NCBI GenBank assembly: GCA_031268055.1
Contig: JAIRXY010000225.1
Coordinates: forward strand, 1-14,246
From: Prevotellaceae bacterium
GTDB lineage: Bacteria; Bacteroidota; Bacteroidia; Bacteroidales; UBA932
Direction: 5' to 3'
DNA length: 14,246 nt
Made by a program: the position numbers and the translations under genes. How positions within the stretch are numbered: the stretch's first letter is position 1; every line of letters starts with the position of its first letter. This document shows, piece after piece, positions 1 to 7,089 of this stretch. Under the pieces are notes generated by a model. That model was given only the letters and a program-made list of their open reading frames with translations, had not been told where the DNA came from and ran no database searches.

Positions 1-1699
1 GGAGCATATCCCCCCAGCGGTGCCCTTCAAAGCCGCACTCCAGGGCGGCTTCTTTGAGTATTGCCTCCTCCATCCAGCGGATAGAATCGTCGCGGTCGCT
101 CACCCACTCTGGCTTTGGCACGTTCTGCACCCAAGCCCTTCGGCGAATGCCGTAGCTGTCTCGCCACGGAGAGCGGAGGTACACGTACGGCACATCGTTA
201 AACCGCCCGTCCAAGTAAAACGGGAATGGATAGGGCTCCGACATTTCGTCGTCGCCTGCCGGCGGGTATCCGCTGTACTGCACCCCCTCCTTATCGGTGC
301 GCTTGGAGGCGCCGTTGCTCATTGTCCAGTCAAAGTGGTCGCGTATTCCGTCGTTAATCAGGGCGTACGCCAGGTCGGGGTATCCGGCTCTGTTGGCCGC
401 CTCTGCGTAGCGCAGGTGCAGCAGGCCCGCCCTGTAAATAAACCACTTTCCCTGCCGTGCGTACTCGTTTTCGAGGCTGTTGTACTCAAGGTGAATGGTG
501 CGGTTGTTGTCGGTTACCTGCGGGTAGTAGTCGTAGAGGTACTTCGCTACCACGGGCTGCCCGTTTACGTAGTCAAAAGAGGCTTCTCGTCCGCGCCCGT
601 CAAAAACGAAGCTGTTTTCGCGCTGCACCTGCGCCTCCCATAGCGAATCGATAGCCCACTGCGAGGGCTTTAGGTAGTACTTTCCTTTTCCGGTGTTGGC
701 AAAGAGCTCCACGAGGGGGTACTGCGGAGCAAATCGAGCGTCGTAGCACCATAGGGTAATCATTTCACGCCGTAGCTCGCCGTCGGTTGAAGACCTTGAA
801 AAAATTTCCTTCCACTTGTTTCTGTACGAGCTTAGGTCAGCTCCCTTGTATCGCACGTAGCAGACCTGAAACCGGGGCTCGTTTGTACCGTCCCATACGT
901 ATCCATCCACCTTGTATGCGTAGTTTTCGCTTCCCGAAAACAGCTGCATTTCGGCCTCGCTAATAACGCTGTAGTAGCACTCGGCGGCCTCGGTGTATCG
1001 GTCGCTCCAGAGGTATAGGTCAGCCAGCATGAGCTTTTTGTTCAGGAAGAGCATGTTCATGTTGTATCCATCTGCCACGCTGTTGTAGAATGGCGAAGAT
1101 GAGGAGAGGTTTTTTACCGGCACGGCGGCCATGCAGTCCACCAGCTTTTGCAACACCTCGTCAAACGTCAGCGCCGGAAATTTAGAGAGGTCTTCCAAGT
1201 CGTCCACCGTTGGCAGCGGGTCAGTAATGTAGGGAATGCTACCGAAGTGAATAGCCAGCTGGAGGTACACCCAGCACCTCACCGTAACAACGTCGGCGTA
1301 TCGGTACTCATAGTCTGCTCGGCTCAGCTTGTTTTCGCTCCTCATCCGGTCAAAGTTGACCAGCACGTCGTTGCAGTTGAGTATCACCTCGTAAAATGGC
1401 GCAAGGTCGCAGTACACGTTGTCGGGGGTAGCGGTATGGTTGCTAATGGCCGTCATGTCGGCGGTAGCATTTGGGGTAATATCCATCAAGTCTGCGCGGA
1501 GCTCGTTGAGTATGATTACCCTGTCGGCCAGCCCCAGGAGCTTGCCGTAAATGCCCAGAATAGCGTTGTCGGCATCGTTGTAGTTGTTGTAGTGCTTATC
1601 GGCGTCTACCGTATTTTCATTCTGCACGTCGAGCAAGTTCGAGCACGCCGCCGCCCACAGCAGCGACACAGGCAATAGTATTAATCGTTTCAGCTTCAT
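1..1699 (-). CDS. SusD/RagB-like outer-membrane lipoprotein 2 (C-terminus cut by window edge)
   Basis: This open frame runs from an ATG at 1699 off the left edge, giving 566 codons without a stop. SusD-family proteins are surface lipoproteins that cap a SusC transporter and help capture ligand. The N-terminus MKLKRL is followed by a hydrophobic stretch and a lipobox ending AAAC, with the lipidated Cys at residue 19, then SNLLDVQNE, a typical SusD mature start. Helical TPR-like stretches lie near residues 220-245 and 420-455. The last visible residues include EAALECGFEGHRWGDML, the conserved SusD C-terminal signature (E-x-A-L-E-x-x-FEGxRWxD). Probably some tens of residues are missing. The gene follows transporter 2 on the same strand but is separated from it by an unusually long, repeat-filled gap of 377 bp. 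The family call is firm; the substrate is unknown. Confidence 0.95.
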   Translation of the reverse strand, partial: MKLKRLILLPVSLLWAAACSNLLDVQNENTVDADKHYNNYNDADNAILGIYGKLLGLADRVIILNELRADLMDITPNATADMTAISNHTATPDNVYCDLAPFYEVILNCNDVLVNFDRMRSENKLSRADYEYRYADVVTVRCWVYLQLAIHFGSIPYITDPLPTVDDLEDLSKFPALTFDEVLQKLVDCMAAVPVKNLSSSSPFYNSVADGYNMNMLFLNKKLMLADLYLWSDRYTEAAECYYSVISEAEMQLFSGSENYAYKVDGYVWDGTNEPRFQVCYVRYKGADLSSYRNKWKEIFSRSSTDGELRREMITLWCYDARFAPQYPLVELFANTGKGKYYLKPSQWAIDSLWEAQVQRENSFVFDGRGREASFDYVNGQPVVAKYLYDYYPQVTDNNRTIHLEYNSLENEYARQGKWFIYRAGLLHLRYAEAANRAGYPDLAYALINDGIRDHFDWTMSNGASKRTDKEGVQYSGYPPAGDDEMSEPYPFPFYLDGRFNDVPYVYLRSPWRDSYGIRRRAWVQNVPKPEWVSDRDDSIRWMEEAILKEAALECGFEGHRWGDML

Positions 1700-1737
1700 A
1701 TTATTAAATGCTTAAATTTGTATTTTTAGCGTTACCA

Positions 1738-1772
1738 CCAGATGAATCCGGGTTATTCAGGGGCAACCCTTA
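1738..1772. repeat. Direct-repeat copy (diverged) of the 1992-2028 element
   Basis: The core CCAGATGAATCC, then GGGTTATTCA and GGCAACCC, matches the copy at 1992-2028 in the same orientation, with a 2-bp gap and a few substitutions. This copy has lost the strong hairpins of its partner. The two copies bracket the palindrome and the minisatellite. Confidence 0.7.
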
Positions 1773-1785
1773 GTGATGCGAATTT

Positions 1786-1813
1786 GTAGAGACGGGGCGC
1801 GCCCCGTCTCTAC
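1786..1813. repeat. 28-bp perfect palindrome (REP/MITE-like hairpin)
   Basis: The half-site GTAGAGACGGGGC is followed by a central GC and then its exact reverse complement, so all 28 bp are self-complementary. As RNA this would be a very stable hairpin. From general knowledge, palindromes beginning GTAGAGACG occur dispersed in many bacterial genomes, including cyanobacteria and Bacteroidota, which suggests an interspersed element rather than a gene-specific operator. No U-run follows on the minus strand (it continues AAATTCG), so it is not a standard terminator. It lies 86 bp upstream of the SusD 2 start. Confidence 0.85.
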
Positions 1814-1889
1814 TGTGCGTCTTTCGTAAATTATCTTGTTACATGTTATTTATTTCGCATTCCCTACGGGGTTTTAGGAACGTTTGCCG

Positions 1890-1978
1890 CTCTGCTCCCC
1901 TCTGCCCTCCTCTGCCCTCCTCTGCCTCCCTCTGCTCCCTCTGCCCTCCTCTGCTCCCTCTGCCCTCCTCTGCTCCCC
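1890..1978. repeat. CT-rich minisatellite, about nine copies of a 9-10-nt unit
   Basis: The plus strand reads as successive variants of CTCTGCTCCC and CTCTGCCCTC, each 9 or 10 nt long, from 1890 to 1978. On the minus strand, the strand of the operon mRNA, this becomes repeats of GAGGGCAGAG and GGGAGCAGAG with many runs of three or more G. The mixed 9- and 10-nt spacing argues against a coding role. Copy-number change by slippage is likely, and G-quadruplex formation in RNA is possible but unproven. Confidence 0.85.
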
Positions 1979-1988
1979 CTTTCTGCCC

Positions 1989-2008
1989 CCCCCAGATAAA
2001 TCTGGGGG
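1989..2008. repeat. Hairpin with 9-bp arms, adjoining a C8 run
   Basis: CCCCCAGAT and ATCTGGGGG are perfect inverted arms around a central AA. The left arm is the end of an eight-C homopolymer (1986-1993), a likely slippage site. The hairpin is part of the second copy of the direct repeat. On the minus strand it is followed by G-rich sequence rather than a T-run. Confidence 0.75.
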
Positions 2009-2028
2009 TTATTCACAGGCAACCCCTA
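1992..2028. repeat. Direct-repeat copy related to 1738-1772
   Basis: CCAGATAAATCTGG leads into GGGTTATTCACAGGCAACCCC. It aligns over about 35 bp with 1738-1772 in the same orientation. This copy keeps both palindromic parts, so it looks like the better-preserved member of a dispersed repeat family. Confidence 0.7.
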
Positions 2029-2035
2029 CGGGGTT
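2021..2035. repeat. Short hairpin AACCCC/GGGGTT
   Basis: AACCCC and GGGGTT pair around the loop TAC. On the plus strand a short T-run follows (2034-2038), giving terminator-like form, but no plus-strand gene ends here. On the minus strand, where the genes lie, no T-run follows. It is best read as part of the interspersed repeat. A related fragment, CCCTACGGGGTTTT, occurs at 1862-1875. Confidence 0.5.
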
Positions 2036-2040
2036 TTTCA

Positions 2041-2074
2041 TTAATTCTTAATTCTTAATTCTTAATTCTTAATT
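2041..2074. repeat. TTAATTC heptamer tandem repeat
   Basis: Four exact copies of TTAATTC (2041-2068) are followed by a partial fifth, TTAATT. The array ends three bases before the stop codon of transporter 2. Arrays of this heptamer are often seen at gene ends in Bacteroidota; a function is not established. Confidence 0.9.
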
Positions 2075-2076
2075 AT

Positions 2077-5000
2077 CTACAGTCCCAGCTTTACCCCCAC
2101 CATAATACTCCGAGGCTGCGGCGTTACGCCCATATCGACGCCGTAGTACAGGGGGCTTTGCATTGTGCTAAACTCCGGGTCGTATCCCAAGTACTTTGTA
2201 AAGGTCAAGAGGTTAGCGCCGGTGACGTACACCTGCAATCCTTTTATGTAGCTCACGCTCAAAGGTATATCGTAAGAAAGCGATACGCTTTTCAGCCTGA
2301 TGTAGGAGCCGTCTTCAATCCAGCGGTCGGAGAAGCGTGCGTTTCCCATAGGATCTCCCCACGCTGCCCTTGGGATGTCGGTTTGGTGCCCCTCCTTGCT
2401 CCAGCGGTTGATAATGGCGGTTGTTTGGTTTTCGGCTCCGGTCATTGATTCAACGCTTGCTCGGAGGGCGTTGTATATATCGTTTCCGTAGGAGAAGGTA
2501 ATAACGGCGTTGAGCGTCAATCGCTTCCACTGTAGCCTGTTGACAATGGAGCCAAAAAAGTCGGGGTTAGGGTCGCCTATCACCGCCATATCTTCTTCGT
2601 TGATAACGTTATCGGAGCTGTTTAGGTTCAGGAATCGCACATCTCCTGCGCCAAACGGCGCCAGCGTTCCGTCGCCTCTCCTGATGTTCAACCCCTCGGC
2701 AGCGGCCTCGGACGAGGTGGCGTACACCCCGCCGGTTTTGTAGCCGTAAAACAATCCTATCGGATTACCCACCTTTGTCAGAATATTTGCATTGCCTACT
2801 GTGGTTATCTTTTCGTTGCCGTCAAGCTCCGTGAGCTCATTAGCGTATCGGGCAACGTTAAGGCCCATGTCCCACTTCAGCGCAGCGTTAACAATTCTTC
2901 CCCGCATACCCAGCTCTACGCCCTTATTGCTCAGCGCGCCATCATTTACAACATACTCGCTTATTCCGTAGTAGTCCTTTCCCTGCACCCACGTAAGCAG
3001 GTTGGCTGTTTTGCTTTGGTAGACGTCGAGCGTAAGGCAGAGCCTTTCGTTTAGCAGGGCAACGTCTAAGCCGGCGTTGAGCTTGGTTGTTGTTTCCCAC
3101 TGCAGGGCGAGGTTGGCAATATTTTCCCTCACCAGCCCGTAGTATCCGAGCAGGTTTTGCGAGGCGTAGCTGGCGCGCGCGGCGTAGTAGCCTATATCGT
3201 CGTTTCCCGCAAGGGAGTAGCTAGCTCGGAGCTTGAGCAGGTTAACCCATGCCGGCAGCGCAATAGCCTCCTCGGACGAAATGAGCCACGCCGCGCCAAC
3301 AGAGGGGAACACTCCAAATACATTATCCAGCATTGCCACTCCGCCCTTACCTTCTTTTCCAAACCTCGACGAGCCGTCCATAGCCACGTTGAGCGATAGC
3401 AGGTAGCGCCTCTTGTAGGCGTACTCACCGTTGAGGTAAAGCGAGGCCCACTTCCAGCTGTTGAGCAGCCCAGATACGCTTGCCAAGTCAATGCTTCCGT
3501 TGCCCAGCGTCTGCATGTCGTCGCTCGAGGAGTTGTAGGCGTTAATCCAGTCGTTCTCTGCGCTGTTGGTTTGGTAGCGAACGCCAAGGTTGGCGGTCAC
3601 CCGGTGTTCTCTGGTAAAATCCTGCCGGTACTTTAGGCGGACATCGGTATAGTACTGCAGGTAGCGCGCCACCAATCCCTTCATCTCGTTGTGCACCACC
3701 CCCGACGAAAGGGGCTCGTGGCTCAGCCCATTTTCCGGCAAAAAGATTCTTTCGCGCGTCTTGTCGAAGGTTACGCCAAAAGTAGCGTTCAGGGCAAAGT
3801 ACTGCCCAAGGTCAAGGTTGAATCCTATGTTTCCGAAAAAGCGGTAGCTTTTGCTCGTTATCGAGGTTTTGCCGTCAACCAAAGCGGTGGGGTTGCTCAC
3901 GCCAAAAACATCGGCCTGCTCGTAGTTGGGCGTTTGTACGTTCTGCTCGTTGTAGAGGTAGGGCGACATAAAGGGCGCTTTTATCAAGCTAACGTACATT
4001 GGGTTAAAGTTTTCCGACAATCCTTCGTAGGGCAAGCTGCGGTCGCTGTAGGAAACGCTCATGTTGGTTTCCATCTTCAAGTACTTGAGTACGCTCACCT
4101 GCGAGTTGAACTGCGTGTTGTAGCGCGCAAAATCGGTATTTTTGATAGCGTTTTCATGGTTAAGGTATCCCACCGAGAGGGCATACAGGGCAACGTCGTC
4201 TCCACCCTTGATGGAGACGTAGTAGTTTTGGCTAACGCTGTTCGCAAAAATCTCCTTTTGCCAGTCTGTTTCCTGCCGGTAGCGGTAGTAATCAGCGTTG
4301 CCTTCTACCCCCCAGCTCCGAATCGCCGGTTTTTCGGCATTAATGTAGGGCAAAGCCTGAATTTGGGCAGGCGTATACGCCCCGCTGGTCGACAGCATTT
4401 CTATCAGGTAGGGTCTATACTCCTGCGAGCTCATCATGGGGTAGCGGTTTGAGGGGGCAAGGTTAATCCCTCCGTAGGCGTAGAAGTCTATCTTGGTTGC
4501 CTGCTCCTGCGCCCTTGCCGTTTCTATCAGAATTACCCCGTTGGCGCCCTTGCTTCCGTAGATGGAGGTAGCGTCTTTGAGCACGGTAATAGCGTCAATA
4601 TCTTTTATGTCAATTCCTGTTAAGGGTGTAATGCTGTTTCCGCTGATGAGCGATGGCGCCATTGGCGAATTTTCGTACGGTATTCCGTCCACCACTATCA
4701 TTGGCTGGCTGTTGGCGTTCAGGGAGTTAAATCCCCTCAGGTACATGTTTCCGCCCGCCCCCTGCACACCCGACCGCATCAGGGTGTTAACGCCAAGTCC
4801 TTCGTCCTGTATGAGGCTTTCTGCGCCGGCAACGGCTTTTTTGTAGCTACCCTTACCTGCAATTGTCGCAACGGAGGCTGTAGAGGCTACCCAATCCCTG
4901 CTTCCAAACGGCGTTCCTACCTGCCTGTATATGGTTTTAAAGGATTCGTCGTGAAGCAGTACGGTCAGCTCCCTGTCGTTCAGCGCCAGCGCCTCCTTAT

Positions 5001-5301
5001 AGGCAAATCCGGCCATGCGCACCTGAATGACGTCTCCTATTTCGGCGTTCTCCAGCGCAAACCTCCCCGCGTCGTCGGTAATGGCCGTGGCTACACCGGG
5101 TATGATTAACGACACGCCGGCTATTGGCTGACGGGTTTCGGCGCTGAGCGCTACCCCTGTCACCGTAAAGGTCGCTACCCCCGCTACCGTAAAGCTACTT
5201 TTTACATTCAGATCTACAGCTTTTTCGCTAACCTCCTGCTGGGCTGCTACCCCCATCGACAAAAGAAAGAGTAGGAAAAAAAGCAACGATTTTGTTTTCA
5301 T
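2077..5301 (-). CDS. SusC-like TonB-dependent outer-membrane transporter 2 (divergent plug region)
   Basis: This 1074-residue protein is a normal length for SusC. A signal peptide (MKTKSLLFFLL...GVAA, cleavage near residue 20) precedes a carboxypeptidase-regulatory-like beta domain at about 47-118. The plug domain at about 150-265 contains MYLRGFNSLNANSQPMIVVDG and DIKDIDAITVLKDATSIYGS followed by KGANGVILIETARA, and a beta-barrel fills the rest. Such proteins import bulky ligands across the outer membrane using TonB energy. Several features are unusual. The segment after the N-terminal domain (FKTIYRQVGTPFGSRDW) lacks a clear DEVVV-type TonB box. The LKDA-to-YGS motif is one residue shorter than usual. 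The calcium-loop-like segment at 886-904 is degenerate, and the last residue is Leu rather than the aromatic common at barrel ends. The gene starts 36 bp after FAS1 lipoprotein A and lies upstream of SusD 2, its presumed partner. Confidence 0.95.
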   Translation of the reverse strand: MKTKSLLFFLLFLLSMGVAAQQEVSEKAVDLNVKSSFTVAGVATFTVTGVALSAETRQPIAGVSLIIPGVATAITDDAGRFALENAEIGDVIQVRMAGFAYKEALALNDRELTVLLHDESFKTIYRQVGTPFGSRDWVASTASVATIAGKGSYKKAVAGAESLIQDEGLGVNTLMRSGVQGAGGNMYLRGFNSLNANSQPMIVVDGIPYENSPMAPSLISGNSITPLTGIDIKDIDAITVLKDATSIYGSKGANGVILIETARAQEQATKIDFYAYGGINLAPSNRYPMMSSQEYRPYLIEMLSTSGAYTPAQIQALPYINAEKPAIRSWGVEGNADYYRYRQETDWQKEIFANSVSQNYYVSIKGGDDVALYALSVGYLNHENAIKNTDFARYNTQFNSQVSVLKYLKMETNMSVSYSDRSLPYEGLSENFNPMYVSLIKAPFMSPYLYNEQNVQTPNYEQADVFGVSNPTALVDGKTSITSKSYRFFGNIGFNLDLGQYFALNATFGVTFDKTRERIFLPENGLSHEPLSSGVVHNEMKGLVARYLQYYTDVRLKYRQDFTREHRVTANLGVRYQTNSAENDWINAYNSSSDDMQTLGNGSIDLASVSGLLNSWKWASLYLNGEYAYKRRYLLSLNVAMDGSSRFGKEGKGGVAMLDNVFGVFPSVGAAWLISSEEAIALPAWVNLLKLRASYSLAGNDDIGYYAARASYASQNLLGYYGLVRENIANLALQWETTTKLNAGLDVALLNERLCLTLDVYQSKTANLLTWVQGKDYYGISEYVVNDGALSNKGVELGMRGRIVNAALKWDMGLNVARYANELTELDGNEKITTVGNANILTKVGNPIGLFYGYKTGGVYATSSEAAAEGLNIRRGDGTLAPFGAGDVRFLNLNSSDNVINEEDMAVIGDPNPDFFGSIVNRLQWKRLTLNAVITFSYGNDIYNALRASVESMTGAENQTTAIINRWSKEGHQTDIPRAAWGDPMGNARFSDRWIEDGSYIRLKSVSLSYDIPLSVSYIKGLQVYVTGANLLTFTKYLGYDPEFSTMQSPLYYGVDMGVTPQPRSIMVGVKLGL
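5146..5193 (-). repeat. 24-bp in-frame tandem duplication inside transporter 2
   Basis: Two adjacent 24-bp units each begin TTTACGGT and share GGGGTAGCG. They encode FTVAGVAT and FTVTGVAL (residues 37-52), between the signal peptide and the N-terminal beta domain. The units differ at about six to seven positions and keep the frame. This looks like an old local duplication in a periplasmic linker or first strand. Confidence 0.75.
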
Positions 5302-5337
5302 ACGTATAAATAATGTTTTTAGTTGTCAACAGTCAAA

Positions 5338-7023
5338 TTAATCGTCTTCGTTCGGCAGCACCGGCGCCAGCTTAATGTAATCGAGAAATAGCAATCCCTG
5401 AGCGCTTGCGGTTGTTGCCCGCGTGGTGTTGCAGAGCCACATCGTCATTACGCCGGCGTTGCCCACCTTCATCGTATCGGCGCCCGTGGCAGACAGCGGC
5501 GCGCTAATGAATTGCGGAGATTTTCCATCCAGCGTGAGCCTCCACTTTCGCAGCCTCGTTTCCTTGTATACGCCGGCCGTATCGCTGCCCACAAAGCATA
5601 CTTCGTCTCCCAGATAGTTGTTGCTCACCGCGTCGGCGTTCACCTTGCTGAGTCCTTTCGCAAGCGTAGCCGCGCCCGGTAAAGAGATGAAGAGCTTCTG
5701 CTCAAGGCGGAATCGTTGCTCCGGATTGGAGTAGTGCTCTTCAATATCGTCGTACGCCACGTAGCGAACTTCGTAGCCCACCGAGTACACATCAGCCTTG
5801 TACTCTACCCAAAAGTTTGTTACGTTGGCGCGGTACTTGTCCGACCACAAAAACGTTTTGGAAAGCCAGCCGTACTGCTTGTTTCCCCAAGCGTCCTCAC
5901 CGATATAGAGCCTGTCCTGCTGAGTAGCGCTGCACGCCAGCAGAATATCTTTTGCTCCGCTGGCCCACAATGGTTTGTAGCGGGTAAACAGGTACTGCGG
6001 GTCGGCAGCCGCCGTAAAATTTTCACCTTCTACTACCACCGGCTTTATCTTGTCGCGCAGCCGGATGTTGGCGCTGCTCAGCACGTACACTCTCCCGTTG
6101 GAGGCCTCAAGCTGCTCCTTTACCTCAGCGCCTTTCAAGCGCCCCGTTACTCCAAAAATGTTGGTTATGGTGTCGCGCAGAACGGGGTCGCTTATTCGCC
6201 CGGGAAACGTCAAATCGCGGCATACATGGAAGCTGGTCAGCTTCTCTGACTCCTGCACATTCGGCAGGGTAAAGTAGGGGTTGAACTTGTCGAACAGCCT
6301 GAAAAAGCCATCATCTTCCAGAACGATGTAGGTCAGCTCCTGCGTTTCGTCGTTGAGGGGCACGGCGCTCAGAAACTCATTTACGTCTACCCACACCGTG
6401 TCGTACACCGGCTGCCCCTGCTCGTTTACGCCCTTCCTGACGCTCCTCGTCATGTCCATTTCGCGCCGGTTCAAGCTTCGGATGTAGTCTACCTGCGAGT
6501 AGCCGCGCAGTCCTCGAATGTACTCCCAGATATTTTGCTTCACGTCAAAAATCTTATTCATGCCGTGCGCCACGCCGTTGCTTGCCACGTGGTCCGGCGA
6601 AGCAATTTGCGCGCCGTTGAATGTTTGGAGCTGAGGGTCGTAGATAATCAGCTTGCCGTTGATTGTCTGCATGCGCCCGTGCAGCGCAGGGTCCGACGAG
6701 AGCTTTTTTTCGTAGGCAACGTGGCACGACACAATGGAGGCGAGGGCGGCCTTATCCTCCATGTTGACTCCCTGCCAAGCGCTGTTTGCAGGCGCAAACA
6801 CCGTAAAGCTGTTTTCGCTGCTCAGCACGCTATCGTAGCCTGTCAGCGTCAGCGCCTGATAGAAGCTGCTCCAATCGGGATTTTCCCGTATAATGTCCAG
6901 CAATCCAACGTTCACTCCGCTTTCGGTAGCTTTAGTATGTTCTTCCCACCTGTCGTCTTGGCAGGCTGCGCAGAGAAGCGCAAAGGCGCAAGCGCACAGC
7001 GCTGAGTATAAGTGTCGTTTCAT
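5338..7023 (-). CDS. FAS1 (fasciclin) domain surface lipoprotein A
   Basis: This 561-residue protein starts with a lipoprotein signal whose lipobox LCAAC puts the lipidated Cys at 21. It is followed by QDDRWEE, an acidic stretch resembling the Bacteroidota lipoprotein-export signal, so surface exposure is likely. The first FAS1 domain spans about 37-165, with the H1-type motif FTVFAPANSAW at 73-83 and the closing segment NGVAHGMNKIFDV at 149-161. A second, more diverged FAS1-like region spans about 212-332 (TYIVLEDDGF at 231-240; NGRVYVLSSANI at 309-320). The rest is a beta-rich region ending LFLDYIKLAPV near the C-terminus, probably a carbohydrate-binding-like sandwich. FAS1 domains generally mediate adhesion or ligand binding; the ligand here is unknown. 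The gene lies 66 bp after lipoprotein B and 36 bp before transporter 2, suggesting cotranscription and joint function with the SusCD pairs. Confidence 0.9.
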   Translation of the reverse strand: MKRHLYSALCACAFALLCAACQDDRWEEHTKATESGVNVGLLDIIRENPDWSSFYQALTLTGYDSVLSSENSFTVFAPANSAWQGVNMEDKAALASIVSCHVAYEKKLSSDPALHGRMQTINGKLIIYDPQLQTFNGAQIASPDHVASNGVAHGMNKIFDVKQNIWEYIRGLRGYSQVDYIRSLNRREMDMTRSVRKGVNEQGQPVYDTVWVDVNEFLSAVPLNDETQELTYIVLEDDGFFRLFDKFNPYFTLPNVQESEKLTSFHVCRDLTFPGRISDPVLRDTITNIFGVTGRLKGAEVKEQLEASNGRVYVLSSANIRLRDKIKPVVVEGENFTAAADPQYLFTRYKPLWASGAKDILLACSATQQDRLYIGEDAWGNKQYGWLSKTFLWSDKYRANVTNFWVEYKADVYSVGYEVRYVAYDDIEEHYSNPEQRFRLEQKLFISLPGAATLAKGLSKVNADAVSNNYLGDEVCFVGSDTAGVYKETRLRKWRLTLDGKSPQFISAPLSATGADTMKVGNAGVMTMWLCNTTRATTASAQGLLFLDYIKLAPVLPNEDD

Positions 7024-7089
7024 GTTCTTCTCTTTTATTTATATGTTAGCTATTTATATTTTTCCCAATAAATAATTTTACGCGCCATA

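Larger units (their letters stand above)
1700..2076. other. Repeat-rich intergenic spacer between transporter 2 and its SusD partner
   Basis: This 377-bp stretch holds no credible gene. Read on the plus strand it contains, in order: an A/T-rich leader for the SusD gene (about 1700-1730), a diverged direct-repeat copy (1738-1772), a 28-bp palindrome (1786-1813), a short fragment CCCTACGGGGTTTT that recurs later (1862-1875), a CT-rich minisatellite (1890-1978), a C8 run (1986-1993), two hairpins (1989-2008 and 2021-2035) inside the second direct-repeat copy, and a TTAATTC heptamer array (2041-2074). The hairpins have no T-run after them on the minus strand, so none is a convincing terminator for the upstream operon. 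The region resembles a nest of interspersed repeats. Confidence 0.85.

Noticed and set aside
20..1678. Plus-strand open frames at 20-643 and 1148-1678
   Set aside because: Both lie opposite the partial SusD gene, whose frame carries the lipoprotein signal and the FEGHRW signature.
1713..1720. TAAATTTG, an exact match to the Bacteroidota -7 promoter element TAnnTTTG
   Set aside because: It is on the plus strand, pointing away from SusD 2, with no clear TTTG partner about 20 bp upstream and no plus-strand gene to drive.
1890..1978. CRISPR-like array
   Set aside because: The units are 9-10 nt, contiguous and without spacers; this is a minisatellite.
2021..2038. Hairpin plus T-run as an intrinsic terminator for the operon
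   Set aside because: The T-run follows the hairpin only on the plus strand, while all genes are on the minus strand. It matches an interspersed repeat fragment better.
1843..2058. 71-codon plus-strand open frame in the spacer
   Set aside because: Most of it is translation of the CTCTGC minisatellite and hairpin repeats. The unit length varies between 9 and 10 nt, so it shows no selection for frame.
3691..4452. 253-codon plus-strand open frame opposite transporter 2
   Set aside because: It is antisense to the barrel-coding region, with no recognisable protein features.
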